From Spirochaetota bacterium (GTDB lineage Bacteria; Spirochaetota; Spirochaetia; Treponematales; UBA12059), in the NCBI GenBank assembly GCA_026398615.1, contig JAPLSN010000031.1:1-64000 (forward strand): a stretch of DNA of 64,000 nucleotides. Direction: 5' to 3'. The notes beneath the pieces were generated by a model. The model was given only the letters and a program-made list of their open reading frames with translations. It had not been told where the DNA came from and did not search any database. The position numbers and the translations under genes were made by a program. Positions 52,827 through 61,634 of this stretch are shown here, piece after piece. Position 1 is the stretch's first letter, and each line of letters starts with the position of its first letter.

Positions 52827-54325
52827 GCGGGCGCATTCTCGAACTGAACCACATCTGCAAATCCTTCCCCGGCGTGAGGGCCCTCGATGACGTCCGCTTC
52901 GACCTGGAGAAGGGGGAGATCCACGCCCTCATAGGCGAGAACGGCGCGGGCAAGTCGACCTTCATCAAGGTGATCACCGGCGTGCACCGGCCCGATTCCG
53001 GCGAGATCGTCTTCGACGGACGCAGGGTCGAGATGCGGACTCCCCTCGACTCGCAGAAGATCGGGATCGCGGCGATCTATCAGCATGTCACCTGCTATCC
53101 CGACCTCTCGGTGACCGAGAACATCTTCATCGGCCACGAGACCTACCACCCCTTCACGCGGATGATCGACTGGAAGTCCCTCCACGAGAAGGCGGAGGAG
53201 CTCCTTGACGGCCTCGATGCCGATTTCGATCCGCGCACGCCGATGGGAACCCTTTCCGTCGCGCGGCAGCAGATGGTCGAAATCGCCAAGGCATTATCGG
53301 CCAACGCGCGCATCATCATCATGGACGAGCCGACGGCGCCGCTGACGAACCGCGAGAGCGAAGACCTCTACCGGATCTCGGAGCAACTCCGCGACCGCGG
53401 CGTCTCGATCATCTTCATCTCGCACCGCCTCGAAGACATGTATCGGCTCGCGAGCCGCGTGACGGTCTTCCGCGATTCCCGCTGGGTCGGAACCTGGAAA
53501 CTCGATGAGATCAGCCGGGACGAACTGATAACGGCGATGGTGGGCCGCTCGATCACCCAGCTGTACCCGAAGAAAGCCGTCCCGATCGGCAAGGAAGCGC
53601 TTCGGGTCGAAGGGCTTTCGCGGACCGGTTTCTTCAAGGACGTGTCGTTCTCCGTGCGCCGTGGTGAAATCCTGGCGCTTACGGGACTCGTCGGGGCGGG
53701 GCGGACCGAGGTCTGCGAGGCGATCTACGGGGTGACACGCGCCGATTCGGGGAAGGTGATCCTGGACGGCGAGGAGCTCAAGGTTGACGGACCCGACGGG
53801 GCGATCGAGAAGGGCATCGGCTATCTGCCCGAGGACCGGCTCCGGCAGGGGCTCATTCTCGAGTGGGAGCTCGTGAAGAACGTGACGCTCCCGACGCTCC
53901 ACAAGTTCCGGAAGCGCTTCCTCATGGACTGCAAACGCGAGAATCTCGTGGCCAAGGATCTCCTCGAACGGCTCGAGGTCAAGGCGCCGAGCGTCTTCAG
54001 CGAGGCCGCGACGCTTTCGGGCGGCAACCAGCAGAAGGTGATAGTCGCCAAGCTGCTCAATTCCGACATGAAGGTCATCATCCTGGACGAACCGACGAAG
54101 GGTGTCGACGTAGGCGCCAAGACGGCGATTTTCCGCATAATGACCGACCTCGCGGCGCAAGGCTACGGCATCATCATGGTCTCTTCGGAAATGCCCGAGG
54201 TGCTCGGGATGAGCGACCGGATCGTCGTCATGCGGGAGGGGCGCGTTACCGCGATCATGGAGACGAAGGATGCGACCCAGGAGGCGATCCTGGGTGCGGC
54301 CATGGCGGCGGAAGTGATGGCATGA
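52823..54325 (+). CDS. Sugar ABC importer ATP-binding protein, two ATPase domains
   Basis: 500 residues, the length of RbsA/XylG/RhaT-type proteins. The first domain has Walker A GENGAGKST, signature LSVARQQMVEIAKAL and Walker B IIIMDEPTAPLT. The second has a modified Walker A (GLVGAGRTEV), signature LSGGNQQKV and Walker B VIILDEPTKGVDVG. This asymmetry is normal for monosaccharide importers. GTG 52823 overlaps the isomerase stop (GTGA). It energises uptake through the two permeases and lipoprotein encoded next; rhamnose is the inferred substrate. Confidence 0.92.
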   Translation: MSGRILELNHICKSFPGVRALDDVRFDLEKGEIHALIGENGAGKSTFIKVITGVHRPDSGEIVFDGRRVEMRTPLDSQKIGIAAIYQHVTCYPDLSVTENIFIGHETYHPFTRMIDWKSLHEKAEELLDGLDADFDPRTPMGTLSVARQQMVEIAKALSANARIIIMDEPTAPLTNRESEDLYRISEQLRDRGVSIIFISHRLEDMYRLASRVTVFRDSRWVGTWKLDEISRDELITAMVGRSITQLYPKKAVPIGKEALRVEGLSRTGFFKDVSFSVRRGEILALTGLVGAGRTEVCEAIYGVTRADSGKVILDGEELKVDGPDGAIEKGIGYLPEDRLRQGLILEWELVKNVTLPTLHKFRKRFLMDCKRENLVAKDLLERLEVKAPSVFSEAATLSGGNQQKVIVAKLLNSDMKVIILDEPTKGVDVGAKTAIFRIMTDLAAQGYGIIMVSSEMPEVLGMSDRIVVMREGRVTAIMETKDATQEAILGAAMAAEVMA

Positions 54326-55332
54326 AGGCTGACGCGAAGCTGCGCGCGCTCCGCGCCATGAAAGCGGCCGAGAGATACCGGGAACTCGGACTGCTTGTCT
54401 TCATCGTGGTCCTCTGTGCCGTGATCCAGGTCAGGAACCCCGGTTTCCTCACGATCGAAAACATCGCAGACCTCCTCGCAAACACGGCGATCCTCGGCAT
54501 CCTTTCGGTCGGCATGATGATGGTCATCCTGACGGGCGGCATCGACCTCTCGATCGGCGCGACGATCGCCCTTTCCGGTATGGTGAGCGCGCTCACCGTG
54601 ACCGCACTGCCCGGAATCCCCCCGATCGTCTCGATCCTCGAGGGCATGCTCGTGGGCCTTGCGGTCGGAAGCCTGATCGGCATCCTCGTGGCCCGCTTCG
54701 ACGTCCTGCCCATCATCGCGACGCTCGGGATCATGAACGTGGTGCGGGGCGTGACCTACCTCGTGAGCAAGGGCGCGTGGGTAAGCTCCTACCAGATGTC
54801 CGAGGGTTTCAGATCGATATCGAGCGGGAAGATCCTCGGCGTGAACAACCTCGTCGCGCTGGCGATCGTCGTGTACGCCGCGTTCGGCTATTTCCTCAAC
54901 CAGACGAGGATGGGCAGGCGGGTCTACGCCGTGGGATCGAACCCCGAGGCCGCGGACGTCTCCGGCATCCCTCGCCGCAATATCGTCGCATTCGTATACG
55001 CTGTCATGGGTGCACTGTCCGGGCTCGCGGGCGTGCTCTGGGTCAGCAAGTTCGCATCCGCGCAGGGCGATACCGCGGGTGGATACGAGATGAACGTCAT
55101 CGCCGCCGCGGTTCTCGGCGGGGTGAGCATCGCGGGCGGGAGCGGCAAGGTCTCGGGGCTCTTCCTCGGAACCATCCTCCTCGGGATCCTCAACAACGCC
55201 CTGCCACTCGTCAACGTCTCGCCTTTCTGGCAGCAGGCCATCCAGGGCCTGATCATCCTCGCGGCGATACTGACCAACGTGCTCGTCAAGCGCAGCGGCC
55301 AGCACCAGGCGCTTCGCAAGCGCGCCATCTGA
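54322..55332 (+). CDS. Sugar ABC importer permease 1 (RhaP-like)
   Basis: 336 residues with eight to ten membrane segments of the RbsC/BPD_transp_2 family. SVGMMMVILTGGIDLSIGAT near residue 75 is the conserved signature, and NPEAADVSGI, then VLGGVSIAGGSGKVSGLFLG near the end, are typical. It forms half of the membrane channel. The ATG overlaps the ATPase stop (ATGA). The GxxGG loop interacting with the ATPase is intact. Confidence 0.92.
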   Translation: MKADAKLRALRAMKAAERYRELGLLVFIVVLCAVIQVRNPGFLTIENIADLLANTAILGILSVGMMMVILTGGIDLSIGATIALSGMVSALTVTALPGIPPIVSILEGMLVGLAVGSLIGILVARFDVLPIIATLGIMNVVRGVTYLVSKGAWVSSYQMSEGFRSISSGKILGVNNLVALAIVVYAAFGYFLNQTRMGRRVYAVGSNPEAADVSGIPRRNIVAFVYAVMGALSGLAGVLWVSKFASAQGDTAGGYEMNVIAAAVLGGVSIAGGSGKVSGLFLGTILLGILNNALPLVNVSPFWQQAIQGLIILAAILTNVLVKRSGQHQALRKRAI

Positions 55333-55342
55333 AGGGACCGAC

Positions 55343-56365
55343 ATGAGCGAACGCAGGATAGAAATCGATCGTCCCTGGAGCTGGCGGCGCTTCTTCCTCC
55401 GCTGGGAGTGGCTTCTCGTCCTCATCTTCCTCGGGGTGAACGTGGTGAACTCCTCCCTCTCGGAGTACTACCTCAACCTGGACACCTTCCTCGGAACCCC
55501 GATGAGCTTCCTCGATAAGGCCTTCCTGGTCCTGCCGATGACCTTCGTCATCATCCTGGGCAATATCGACATTTCTGTGGCGTCCAACGTGGCCCTTTCC
55601 GCGGTCGTCATGGCGACGAGCTACAACCTCGGCTTGCCCATGCCCGCGGCCATCATCCTGTGCCTTTTGGTGAGCACGGCATGCGGGGTCGTGAACGGCC
55701 TCCTCATGACGCGGTTCAAGGAACTTTCGGCGGTCATCGTAACCCTCTCGACCATGATCATCTACCGCGGCATCGCCTACATGATCCTCGAGAACCGCGC
55801 CGCCGGTAAATTCCCCGAGTGGTTCTCGTTCTTCGGGTGGGGCAGCGTCGGACCCGTGCCCTTCATACTGATCGTTTTTGCCGTCTGCGCCGTATTTTTC
55901 TCGGTTCTCCTTCACAAGACTGCTTTCGGGCGCAAGGTCTTCGGCATGGGCAACAACCTCATGGCCTCGCGCTACTCGGGCGTCAGGACGGACTCCATAA
56001 TTCTCGCGGTGAGCGCGCTCACGGGGCTCATGGCCGGCTTTACCGCGGTATTCCTGAGCTCGCGCATGGGAAGCACCAGACCCAACGTGGCTGTCGGCTA
56101 CGAGCTCGAGGTCATTGCCATGGTGGTGCTCGGCGGGGTGAGCACTTCGGGCGGCAAGGGAAGCCTCGCAGGTCCCATCCTCGCCATCTTCAGCGTCGGT
56201 TTCCTGAACTACGGACTCGGGCTCGTCAACGTGCAGGCCCAGATCCTCCTCATAATAATCGGGCTTTTACTGATCCTCTCCGTGCTCGTGCTAAAGGTCC
56301 GGTTCCGCGGCAGGCATTCCCATTCGGCAGTTCAGCCGGATGATGTTTCTATCAGGAGGCGATGA
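55343..56365 (+). CDS. Sugar ABC importer permease 2 (RhaQ-like)
   Basis: 340 residues, second permease of the same family. Membrane segments start about residue 20 (WEWLLVLIFLGVNVV). The signature PMTFVIILGNIDISVASN replaces the canonical GGIDLS with GNIDIS, as in RhaQ-type subunits. VVLGGVSTSGGKGSLAGPIL is near the C-terminus. Pairing of two different permeases is typical of rhamnose importers. It starts 10 bp after permease 1 and overlaps the lipoprotein gene by 4 nt. Confidence 0.9.
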   Translation: MSERRIEIDRPWSWRRFFLRWEWLLVLIFLGVNVVNSSLSEYYLNLDTFLGTPMSFLDKAFLVLPMTFVIILGNIDISVASNVALSAVVMATSYNLGLPMPAAIILCLLVSTACGVVNGLLMTRFKELSAVIVTLSTMIIYRGIAYMILENRAAGKFPEWFSFFGWGSVGPVPFILIVFAVCAVFFSVLLHKTAFGRKVFGMGNNLMASRYSGVRTDSIILAVSALTGLMAGFTAVFLSSRMGSTRPNVAVGYELEVIAMVVLGGVSTSGGKGSLAGPILAIFSVGFLNYGLGLVNVQAQILLIIIGLLLILSVLVLKVRFRGRHSHSAVQPDDVSIRRR

Positions 56366-57381
56366 TGAGAAAGTTCATCACAAGGGCAATTTTCGTGATG
56401 GCGATCATGGCGATCGTGGCGATCGCTATCTCGTGCGCTGCGAAGACCCCGTCGAAGTATGCCATCGTGTTCAAGAACACGGGCAATCCCTACGGCGAGA
56501 AGCAGATGTCCGGCTTCAAGGCCGGCATAGAGGAGCAGAAGTTCGAGGCTATCCTACGCGCGCCGGACCAACCGACCGCCGAGGCACAGATCCTGATCAT
56601 CGAGCAGCTGATCGCGCAGAAAGTCGCGTCGATCTGCATCGTCGGCAACGACTTCGACGCACTCCAGCCCGTGCTCAAGAAGGCGACGGCAGCGGGGATC
56701 AAGATTTTCTCCCTTGATTCGTCGGTCAATCCGGCGGCCCGCCTGACCCACGTCAACCAGGCCGACTCCGTCAAGATCGGACAGACCCTCGTGCAGGCGG
56801 CCTACGACATGATCGGCGGCAAGGGCGAGATCGCCGTCCTCTCCGCGACCAGCCAGGCCTCGAACCAGAACCTCTGGATCGAGTACATGAAGGCCGAGCT
56901 CCTGCTCGACAAGTACAAGGACGTCAAGCTCGTGAAGGTGGCTTATGGCGACGACCTCCGCGACAAGTCCGTTTCCGAGGCAGAGGGCCTCCTAAAGTCC
57001 TACCCGAACCTCAAGTGCATCATCGCCCCGACGACCGTCGGCATCGCCGCGGCCGGCAAGGTCCTCACCGACAAGGGACTCATCGGCAAGGTATTCCTCA
57101 CCGGACTTGGACTCCCGTCGGAAATGGCGACCTACATCGAGAACGGCTCCTGCCCCTACATGTTCCTGTGGAATCCCATCGACGTCGGATACCTGGGCGC
57201 CTGGACCGCGACTGCCCTCGTGAGCAAGAAGATCACGGGCGCAGTGGGCGACAAGTTCTCGGCCGGACGCCTCGGCGACTACGCGATCACCAAGGCTCCC
57301 GACGGCGGCACCGAAGTCCTCCTCGGCCCCCCCTACAAGTTCGACAAGGCGAACATCGCCGACTGGAAGACCGTCTACTGA
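56362..57381 (+). CDS. rhaS: Sugar-binding lipoprotein of the ABC importer (RhaS-like)
   Basis: 339 residues. The signal peptide ends in a lipobox (AIAISC, Cys near residue 25), so the protein is anchored as a lipoprotein. The periplasmic-binding fold of the RbsB/RhaS type shows YAIVFKNTGNPYGEKQMSGF, ICIVGNDFDALQPVLKKA, IFSLDSSVNP, GKGEIAVLSATSQASNQN and PTTVGIAAAGKVL. The NPYGEK, DSSVN and AxSQASNQN parts are close to known rhamnose-binding proteins. AGGAGG precedes two ATGs (56362, 56365). It is the last gene of the operon; a perfect terminator follows. Confidence 0.88.
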   Translation: MMRKFITRAIFVMAIMAIVAIAISCAAKTPSKYAIVFKNTGNPYGEKQMSGFKAGIEEQKFEAILRAPDQPTAEAQILIIEQLIAQKVASICIVGNDFDALQPVLKKATAAGIKIFSLDSSVNPAARLTHVNQADSVKIGQTLVQAAYDMIGGKGEIAVLSATSQASNQNLWIEYMKAELLLDKYKDVKLVKVAYGDDLRDKSVSEAEGLLKSYPNLKCIIAPTTVGIAAAGKVLTDKGLIGKVFLTGLGLPSEMATYIENGSCPYMFLWNPIDVGYLGAWTATALVSKKITGAVGDKFSAGRLGDYAITKAPDGGTEVLLGPPYKFDKANIADWKTVY

Positions 57382-57403
57382 ACGGGGTCGGTTCGTGACC
57401 CAC

Positions 57404-57433
57404 GGGCCGCCTTCGGGCGGCCCTTTCCTTTCG
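57404..57433 (+). terminator. Rho-independent terminator of the importer operon
   Basis: GGGCCGCC (57404-57411), TTCG tetraloop, GGCGGCCC (57416-57423), then a T-rich tail, 23 bp after the lipoprotein stop. Confidence 0.92.
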
Positions 57434-57490
57434 GGGCGCGGTGATGCGGCGCTTCAATACCATGTCCGCGGCGCGGCTGCGGGAACGGCA

Positions 57491-57796
57491 ATGACGAAAC
57501 GACTAGACGGGATCGTGTACTGCATCGTCGCCGGGGGACGGGAAGTGATCATCCCGTCCGATTCGTCGAAATTCGGCGAAATCCCTGTCTCGCACCACTG
57601 CAGCAGCGGGGACGTGGATCACGTGATCACCGATTCCGGACCATACGGGGAGTATCGGGCCGCCCTCTCGTCCAGAGTCGATCTCGTTCTGGTCAGAACC
57701 GGAAAGCGGGCCGGATATGCGCCGCAGCCTTCACTGGCGGACGTAGTTCTTCCAGTGCGAGGGCGAAATGCCGGTCTTGCTCTTGAACAGTCGTGA
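57491..57796 (+). pseudogene. C-terminal fragment of a DeoR-family regulator
   Basis: The frame from ATG 57491 encodes VIIPSDSSKFGEIPVSHHC, DVDHVITDSG and RVDLVLV. These parallel the effector-domain end of DeoR proteins (compare ILLADSSKYGRAGFV and RAVGIDLILV in the 39.1-kb DeoR). The DNA-binding half and most of the sugar-binding half are absent. Homology stops near 57700, and the rest of the frame overlaps the 3' end of the convergent AraC gene. A remnant of a former regulator of this locus. Confidence 0.65.
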
Positions 57797-58627
57797 AAAG
57801 TAGTACTCGTCGCTGAACCCGAGACTGAAGGCGACCTCCTTGACCGGGAGGTCCCGCTCCAGGAGCTCCTTGGCCCTGCCGATCTTGATGCTGATGAAAT
57901 ACTGGTAGGGGGTCATGGAGGTGTAGGACTTGAAAACCTCGTTCAGGTGGGAGGTGCTCGCGCCGAGGGCGTCGCCGATGCCGTTCAGGTTGATTTCGCC
58001 GTCGACGTTCTCTTCCATGAGGAACTTGGCCTTGGCGACCAGCTTCTCCGAGTGCGTGGCCTGCGCGGAACTGCGCTCGCAGGCGAGGATCTCCGCGGCA
58101 AGGCCCAGGATGAGGGCGCCTGCCTTGAGCTGGTAGAGCGGCTCCTGGTTCCGCACGAGGTCGAAGATCTGCGTGTAGAGGGAGAGGATGCCGTTCTGGA
58201 GCCCCACCTCGAAAAAGGGACGGGCGGGCGACAGGAAACCTTCCCGGCAGAGGGTGTCCGCATGGGAACCCTTGAATCCGACCCAGTACTCCGACCAACC
58301 CACGTCCAGATCCGGCTTGTAGAAATGCGAGACGCCCGGGAAAAGCACGATGATCGAACCGGGCAGGACGACGTGCTGCAAACCCCCGGTCTGGAAGATG
58401 CCCCTGCCTTTCGTGACGTACACGATCTGGTACTCGTTGAGCGTGCGGTCCGCGGCGACCGACTTGAATTGTCCGGGATGGTCGTTCTTGTTCGGGGGGT
58501 ATGGCGTGCCCGGGCCGATCTCGCTGTGCCCCGCGTCCGTGCAGACGATCTGCCAGCGCTCGTCTTCCTCGCTCCACGTGAGGTAGCGGAAGAAAGCCGT
58601 CTTTCCGTCCGAGGTACCTATCGGCAT
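57731..58627 (-). CDS. AraC-family transcriptional activator, probably of the rhamnose regulon
   Basis: 298 residues. The N-terminal 170 form an AraC-type cupin sensor (NEYQIVYVTKGRGIFQ, LPGSIIVLFPGVSHFY, WSEYWVGFKG). The C-terminal 100 carry two helix-turn-helices: LNGIGDALGASTSHLNEVFK, then PYQYFISIKIGRAKELLERD and VKEVAFSLGFSDEYYFSRLFK. The start is set at ATG 58627 because a promoter with TTGACA, 17-bp spacer and TATGAT lies 7 nt upstream, which would put the two earlier in-frame ATG/other starts before the transcript. It is divergent to rhaA; the TCCAT direct repeats nearby and at 51.3 kb are its likely sites. Confidence 0.88.
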   Translation of the reverse strand: MPIGTSDGKTAFFRYLTWSEEDERWQIVCTDAGHSEIGPGTPYPPNKNDHPGQFKSVAADRTLNEYQIVYVTKGRGIFQTGGLQHVVLPGSIIVLFPGVSHFYKPDLDVGWSEYWVGFKGSHADTLCREGFLSPARPFFEVGLQNGILSLYTQIFDLVRNQEPLYQLKAGALILGLAAEILACERSSAQATHSEKLVAKAKFLMEENVDGEINLNGIGDALGASTSHLNEVFKSYTSMTPYQYFISIKIGRAKELLERDLPVKEVAFSLGFSDEYYFSRLFKSKTGISPSHWKNYVRQ

Positions 58628-58634
58628 CCCAAAA

Positions 58635-58663
58635 ATCATAAGAGGTCCGTCCCCACCTGTCAA
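58635..58663 (-). promoter_or_regulatory. Promoter of the AraC regulator gene
   Basis: Minus-strand -35 TTGACA (58663-58658), 17-bp spacer, -10 TATGAT (58640-58635), then 7 nt to ATG 58627. The transcript is predicted to be leaderless. Confidence 0.8.
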
Positions 58664-58712
58664 ATTTCAACCGTCGTGCGCCTGCCGCGTCCTTCGAAGC
58701 CGGCCACACGCT

Positions 58713-58747
58713 TTTTTTCCATGCGGTCTGAAGAATAATCCATTCAC
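58713..58747 (+). promoter_or_regulatory. AraC-type direct-repeat element upstream of rhaA
   Basis: TCCAT half-sites at 58718-58722 and 58739-58743, 21 bp apart, in a block matching 51303-51337. The right part AAGAATAATCCATTCAC differs at only one base. TTCACA (58742-58747) may serve as -35, with TAAGAT (58766-58771) as -10 after 18 bp. Confidence 0.72.
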
Positions 58748-58846
58748 AGTCCTGGATGTACGGGATTAAGATGAAGCCGATACGTGGTTCCCGCGCCGCG
58801 ACCCCGGTCGAAGCGTGCAGGAAACGCGTGAAACGGAGGAGTTGCC

Positions 58847-60115
58847 ATGCCCCTGTCGAACCCGCGCGAAGCCTGGGAATCGGCTTGCGAACGTTACGCC
58901 GTTCTTGGCGTCGATGCCGAGGGCTCCCTCGCGAATCTCGACGCCATGCCCATCTCGATTCATTGCTGGCAAGGCGATGACGTCGGCGGCTTCGAAAGCG
59001 CCGGCGCGGAGCTCTCCGGCGGCGGCATCCAGGTCACGGGCAACCAGCCCGGCAAGGCGCGCACTCCGGACGAGCTCCGCGCCGACATAGAGGAGGTCGC
59101 CACGCTCTGCCCCGGTCCGAAGCGACTTTCCCTCCACGCCTGCTACGGGGATTTCGGCGGGAAAAAAGTGGACCGCGATGCCCTCGAGCCCGCGCACTTC
59201 GGGGGCTGGATGGACTGGTCCCGCGCGCGGAAGACCCCCCTCGACTTCAACGCCACCCTCTTTTCCCATCCCCTGGCCGCCGACGGTTACACCCTTTCGC
59301 ATCGCGACCCCAAGGTTCGCGCCTTCTGGGTCGAGCACGTGGAGCGCGCTCGCCGGGTCGCCGCGGCGATGGGACGCGCCCAAGGCAGCCCGTGCGTGCA
59401 CAATATCTGGATTCCGGACGGGGCCAAGGATTCTCCCGTGGATCGCGCTGGTTTCCGCGCCCGTCTCCTCGAGTCCCTCGATGCCATATTCGCCGAGCGC
59501 CTGCCCGCCTTCGAGATCGTGGACGCGGTGGAAGGCAAGCTGTTCGGCATCGGGAGCGAGTCGTTCGTCGTGGGTTCGAATGATTTCTATCTTGGCTATG
59601 CTGCGACGCGTCGCGTTTTTCTCACCATCGACATGGGTCATTTCCACCCTACCGAAAGCGTCGCGGACAAGATCTGTGCGGTTCTTCCCTTCGTGCCCGG
59701 CCTGCTCCTCCACGTCAGCCGCGGTGTGCGCTGGGACTCCGACCACGTCGTCACGTTGACGGACGAGCTCTCCGAACTCTGCCGCGAACTCGTCCGTTCC
59801 GGCCAACTCGGACGCATCCACTTCGGCCTCGACTACTTCGACGGTTCGATCAACCGCGTCGGCGCCTGGGCTATCGGCTACCGGTCTGCGCGCAAGGCCC
59901 TCCTCGCGGCTTTCCTCGAGCCCCGCGCCGCCCTGCTCGCTGCCGACGAGGCGGGGGACGGCTTCGCACGGCTCGCCCTCCTCGAAGAAACGAAGGTGCT
60001 CCCCTGGAGCGCCGTCTGGGACGAGTACTGCCGCCGGGCGGGTGTGCCGATTGACGGCGAATTCATCGCGGCGGTCAAGGCATACGAGCGAACCGTGCTC
60101 GCGAAGCGGGGGTAG
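58847..60115 (+). CDS. rhaA: L-rhamnose isomerase
   Basis: 422 residues, as expected (about 418). It converts L-rhamnose to L-rhamnulose using Mn2+/Zn2+ in a TIM barrel. Diagnostic stretches are PISIHCWQGDDVGGFE, RLSLHACYGDFGGK, PLDFNATLFSHPLAADGYTL, NIWIPDGAKDSPVDR and DMGHFHPTESVADKI, which contain the metal-binding Glu, Asp and His residues. GGAGGAG lies ahead of the ATG. First gene of the operon with the aldolase and mutarotase, under the AraC element. Confidence 0.96.
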   Translation: MPLSNPREAWESACERYAVLGVDAEGSLANLDAMPISIHCWQGDDVGGFESAGAELSGGGIQVTGNQPGKARTPDELRADIEEVATLCPGPKRLSLHACYGDFGGKKVDRDALEPAHFGGWMDWSRARKTPLDFNATLFSHPLAADGYTLSHRDPKVRAFWVEHVERARRVAAAMGRAQGSPCVHNIWIPDGAKDSPVDRAGFRARLLESLDAIFAERLPAFEIVDAVEGKLFGIGSESFVVGSNDFYLGYAATRRVFLTIDMGHFHPTESVADKICAVLPFVPGLLLHVSRGVRWDSDHVVTLTDELSELCRELVRSGQLGRIHFGLDYFDGSINRVGAWAIGYRSARKALLAAFLEPRAALLAADEAGDGFARLALLEETKVLPWSAVWDEYCRRAGVPIDGEFIAAVKAYERTVLAKRG

Positions 60116-60118
60116 GCG

Positions 60119-61243
60119 GTGCCTGAAGGAAAACTCGGGGAGCTCGTCGCCATGTCGCGGCGCTACGGTGCGGACCCCGACTGGGTCCTCTCGGGCGGCG
60201 GCAACACTTCATTCAAGGATGCGTCGACGCTCTGGGTAAAAGCCTCGGGAACTTCGCTCGCGACCATCGATGCAGGAGGTTTCTGCGCGATGGACCGAGC
60301 GAAACTCGACGCCATCTGGTCGAAGGAATACCCCGCCGGGACGGACGCACGCGAAGCGGCGGCGCTTGCCGATCTCATGGCGGCCCGACTCCCCGGCGAA
60401 ACCGGGCGGCCTTCGGTCGAGACCCTGCTGCACAGCTTTTTCCCCTTTGCTTTCGTCGTCCATACGCATCCCTCAATCGTCAACGGCATGACCTGCGGCA
60501 AGGAGGGGGAGGCTGCCTGTCGGGAGCTTTTCGGCGATGAATCGGTGTGGATACCCTTCGTCGACCCGGGGTACGTTCTCGCTACGACGGTGAAGCGGGC
60601 AGTCGACGCCTTTCGTGAGCGTACGGGGCGGGTTCCCGCATTGATGTTCCTGCAGAATCATGGCTTGCTCGTCGCATCCGATACGCGGGAGGGCGTGGAC
60701 GGGCTCTCTTCGCGCGTGCTTGAGCGTCTCTCTGGACGCATGGGACGGCGCCCCGACCGGACTCTCTCGGCCGTGGCTTCCGGTCCTTTCGCGGAGTCGT
60801 TGTCGCATATCGCGTCACTCGCCGCGTCCGGGAGCTTCGTCCTCCACCGTGCCGACGCGGACATTCTCTCCTTTGCCGCGTCGCACGGGGCTTTCGCACC
60901 GCTTTCTTCGGCCTTCAGCCCCGACCACATCGTCTATGCGGGGCATGAGTTCCTGTATGCCCAGAGGCCTGCCGACATCGAGGCCTCGTGGGGGGAGTAC
61001 CGCGCGCGAAACGGTTCCGACCCGCACATCGCGGTGGTCGGCGGCGCAGGCGCCTTCGCCTTCGCCGCGAACCCCGGTGCGGCCGCGGCAGCCCTCGCGC
61101 TATTCCTGGACGCCTGCGCCGTCGCGGTCTACGCGGAGAGCTTCGGCGGTGCGCTGCATATGTCGAAGGAAAGCATTGACTTCATACGGAACTGGGAAGT
61201 CGAGCGATATCGCGTCAAGTCCGGCGGCGGGGAGGCTACATGA
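60119..61243 (+). CDS. Class II aldolase (rhamnulose-1-phosphate aldolase role inferred)
   Basis: 374 residues from a GTG start 3 nt after rhaA. It is a class II aldolase/adducin-fold protein: DWVLSGGGNTSFKD, LWVKASGTSLATID, FVVHTHPSIVNGMTC with two zinc ligands, and FLQNHGLLVASDTREG with the third. It would split rhamnulose 1-phosphate into dihydroxyacetone phosphate and L-lactaldehyde. It is longer than E. coli RhaD (274) and has a C-terminal region (about 240-374) with a Gly/Ala-rich AVVGGAGAFAFAANPGAAA, like the larger bacterial form. Overlaps rhaM by 4 nt. Confidence 0.85.
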   Translation: MPEGKLGELVAMSRRYGADPDWVLSGGGNTSFKDASTLWVKASGTSLATIDAGGFCAMDRAKLDAIWSKEYPAGTDAREAAALADLMAARLPGETGRPSVETLLHSFFPFAFVVHTHPSIVNGMTCGKEGEAACRELFGDESVWIPFVDPGYVLATTVKRAVDAFRERTGRVPALMFLQNHGLLVASDTREGVDGLSSRVLERLSGRMGRRPDRTLSAVASGPFAESLSHIASLAASGSFVLHRADADILSFAASHGAFAPLSSAFSPDHIVYAGHEFLYAQRPADIEASWGEYRARNGSDPHIAVVGGAGAFAFAANPGAAAAALALFLDACAVAVYAESFGGALHMSKESIDFIRNWEVERYRVKSGGGEAT

Positions 61244-61557
61244 TGGAACGGGTTGCATTCAGGATGAAGCTCAGGCCGGGCTTCGAGGCGGAATACCGGA
61301 AGCGCCACGACGCCCTCTGGCCCGAAATGGCGGTGCTTCTGCGGCAAGCCGGCATATCGGACTATTCGATCTTCCTCGATCCTGAAAGCCTCGTCCTCTT
61401 CGCGGTGCAGAAGCGCACCCCGGGATCAACGGCCGACGCCCTCCCCGACAAGGCCGTCGTGCGCCGCTGGTGGGACTACATGAAGGACATCATGGAGACG
61501 AACCCGGACGGTTCCCCGGTTTCGATCGGGCTCGTGGAGGTATTCCACCTCGAGTAG
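61240..61557 (+). CDS. rhaM: L-rhamnose mutarotase
   Basis: 105 residues, exactly the expected length. It catalyses anomer exchange of L-rhamnose to feed the isomerase. Family motifs are AFRMKLRPGFEAEYRKRHD, LWPEMAVLLRQAGISDYSIF, RRWWDYMKDIMETNPD and a final VEVFHLE. ATG 61240 or 61243 overlaps the aldolase stop; GGAGG lies 4-7 nt upstream. It completes the rhaA-aldolase-rhaM operon. Confidence 0.96.
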   Translation: MMERVAFRMKLRPGFEAEYRKRHDALWPEMAVLLRQAGISDYSIFLDPESLVLFAVQKRTPGSTADALPDKAVVRRWWDYMKDIMETNPDGSPVSIGLVEVFHLE

Positions 61558-61634
61558 CCGGGGACCGCGAGGTGGGCGACCCCTCAGCCATGCTGCGGAT
61601 TCCCCGGGCACAGGCGTCGGAATCCGGCCCCGAC

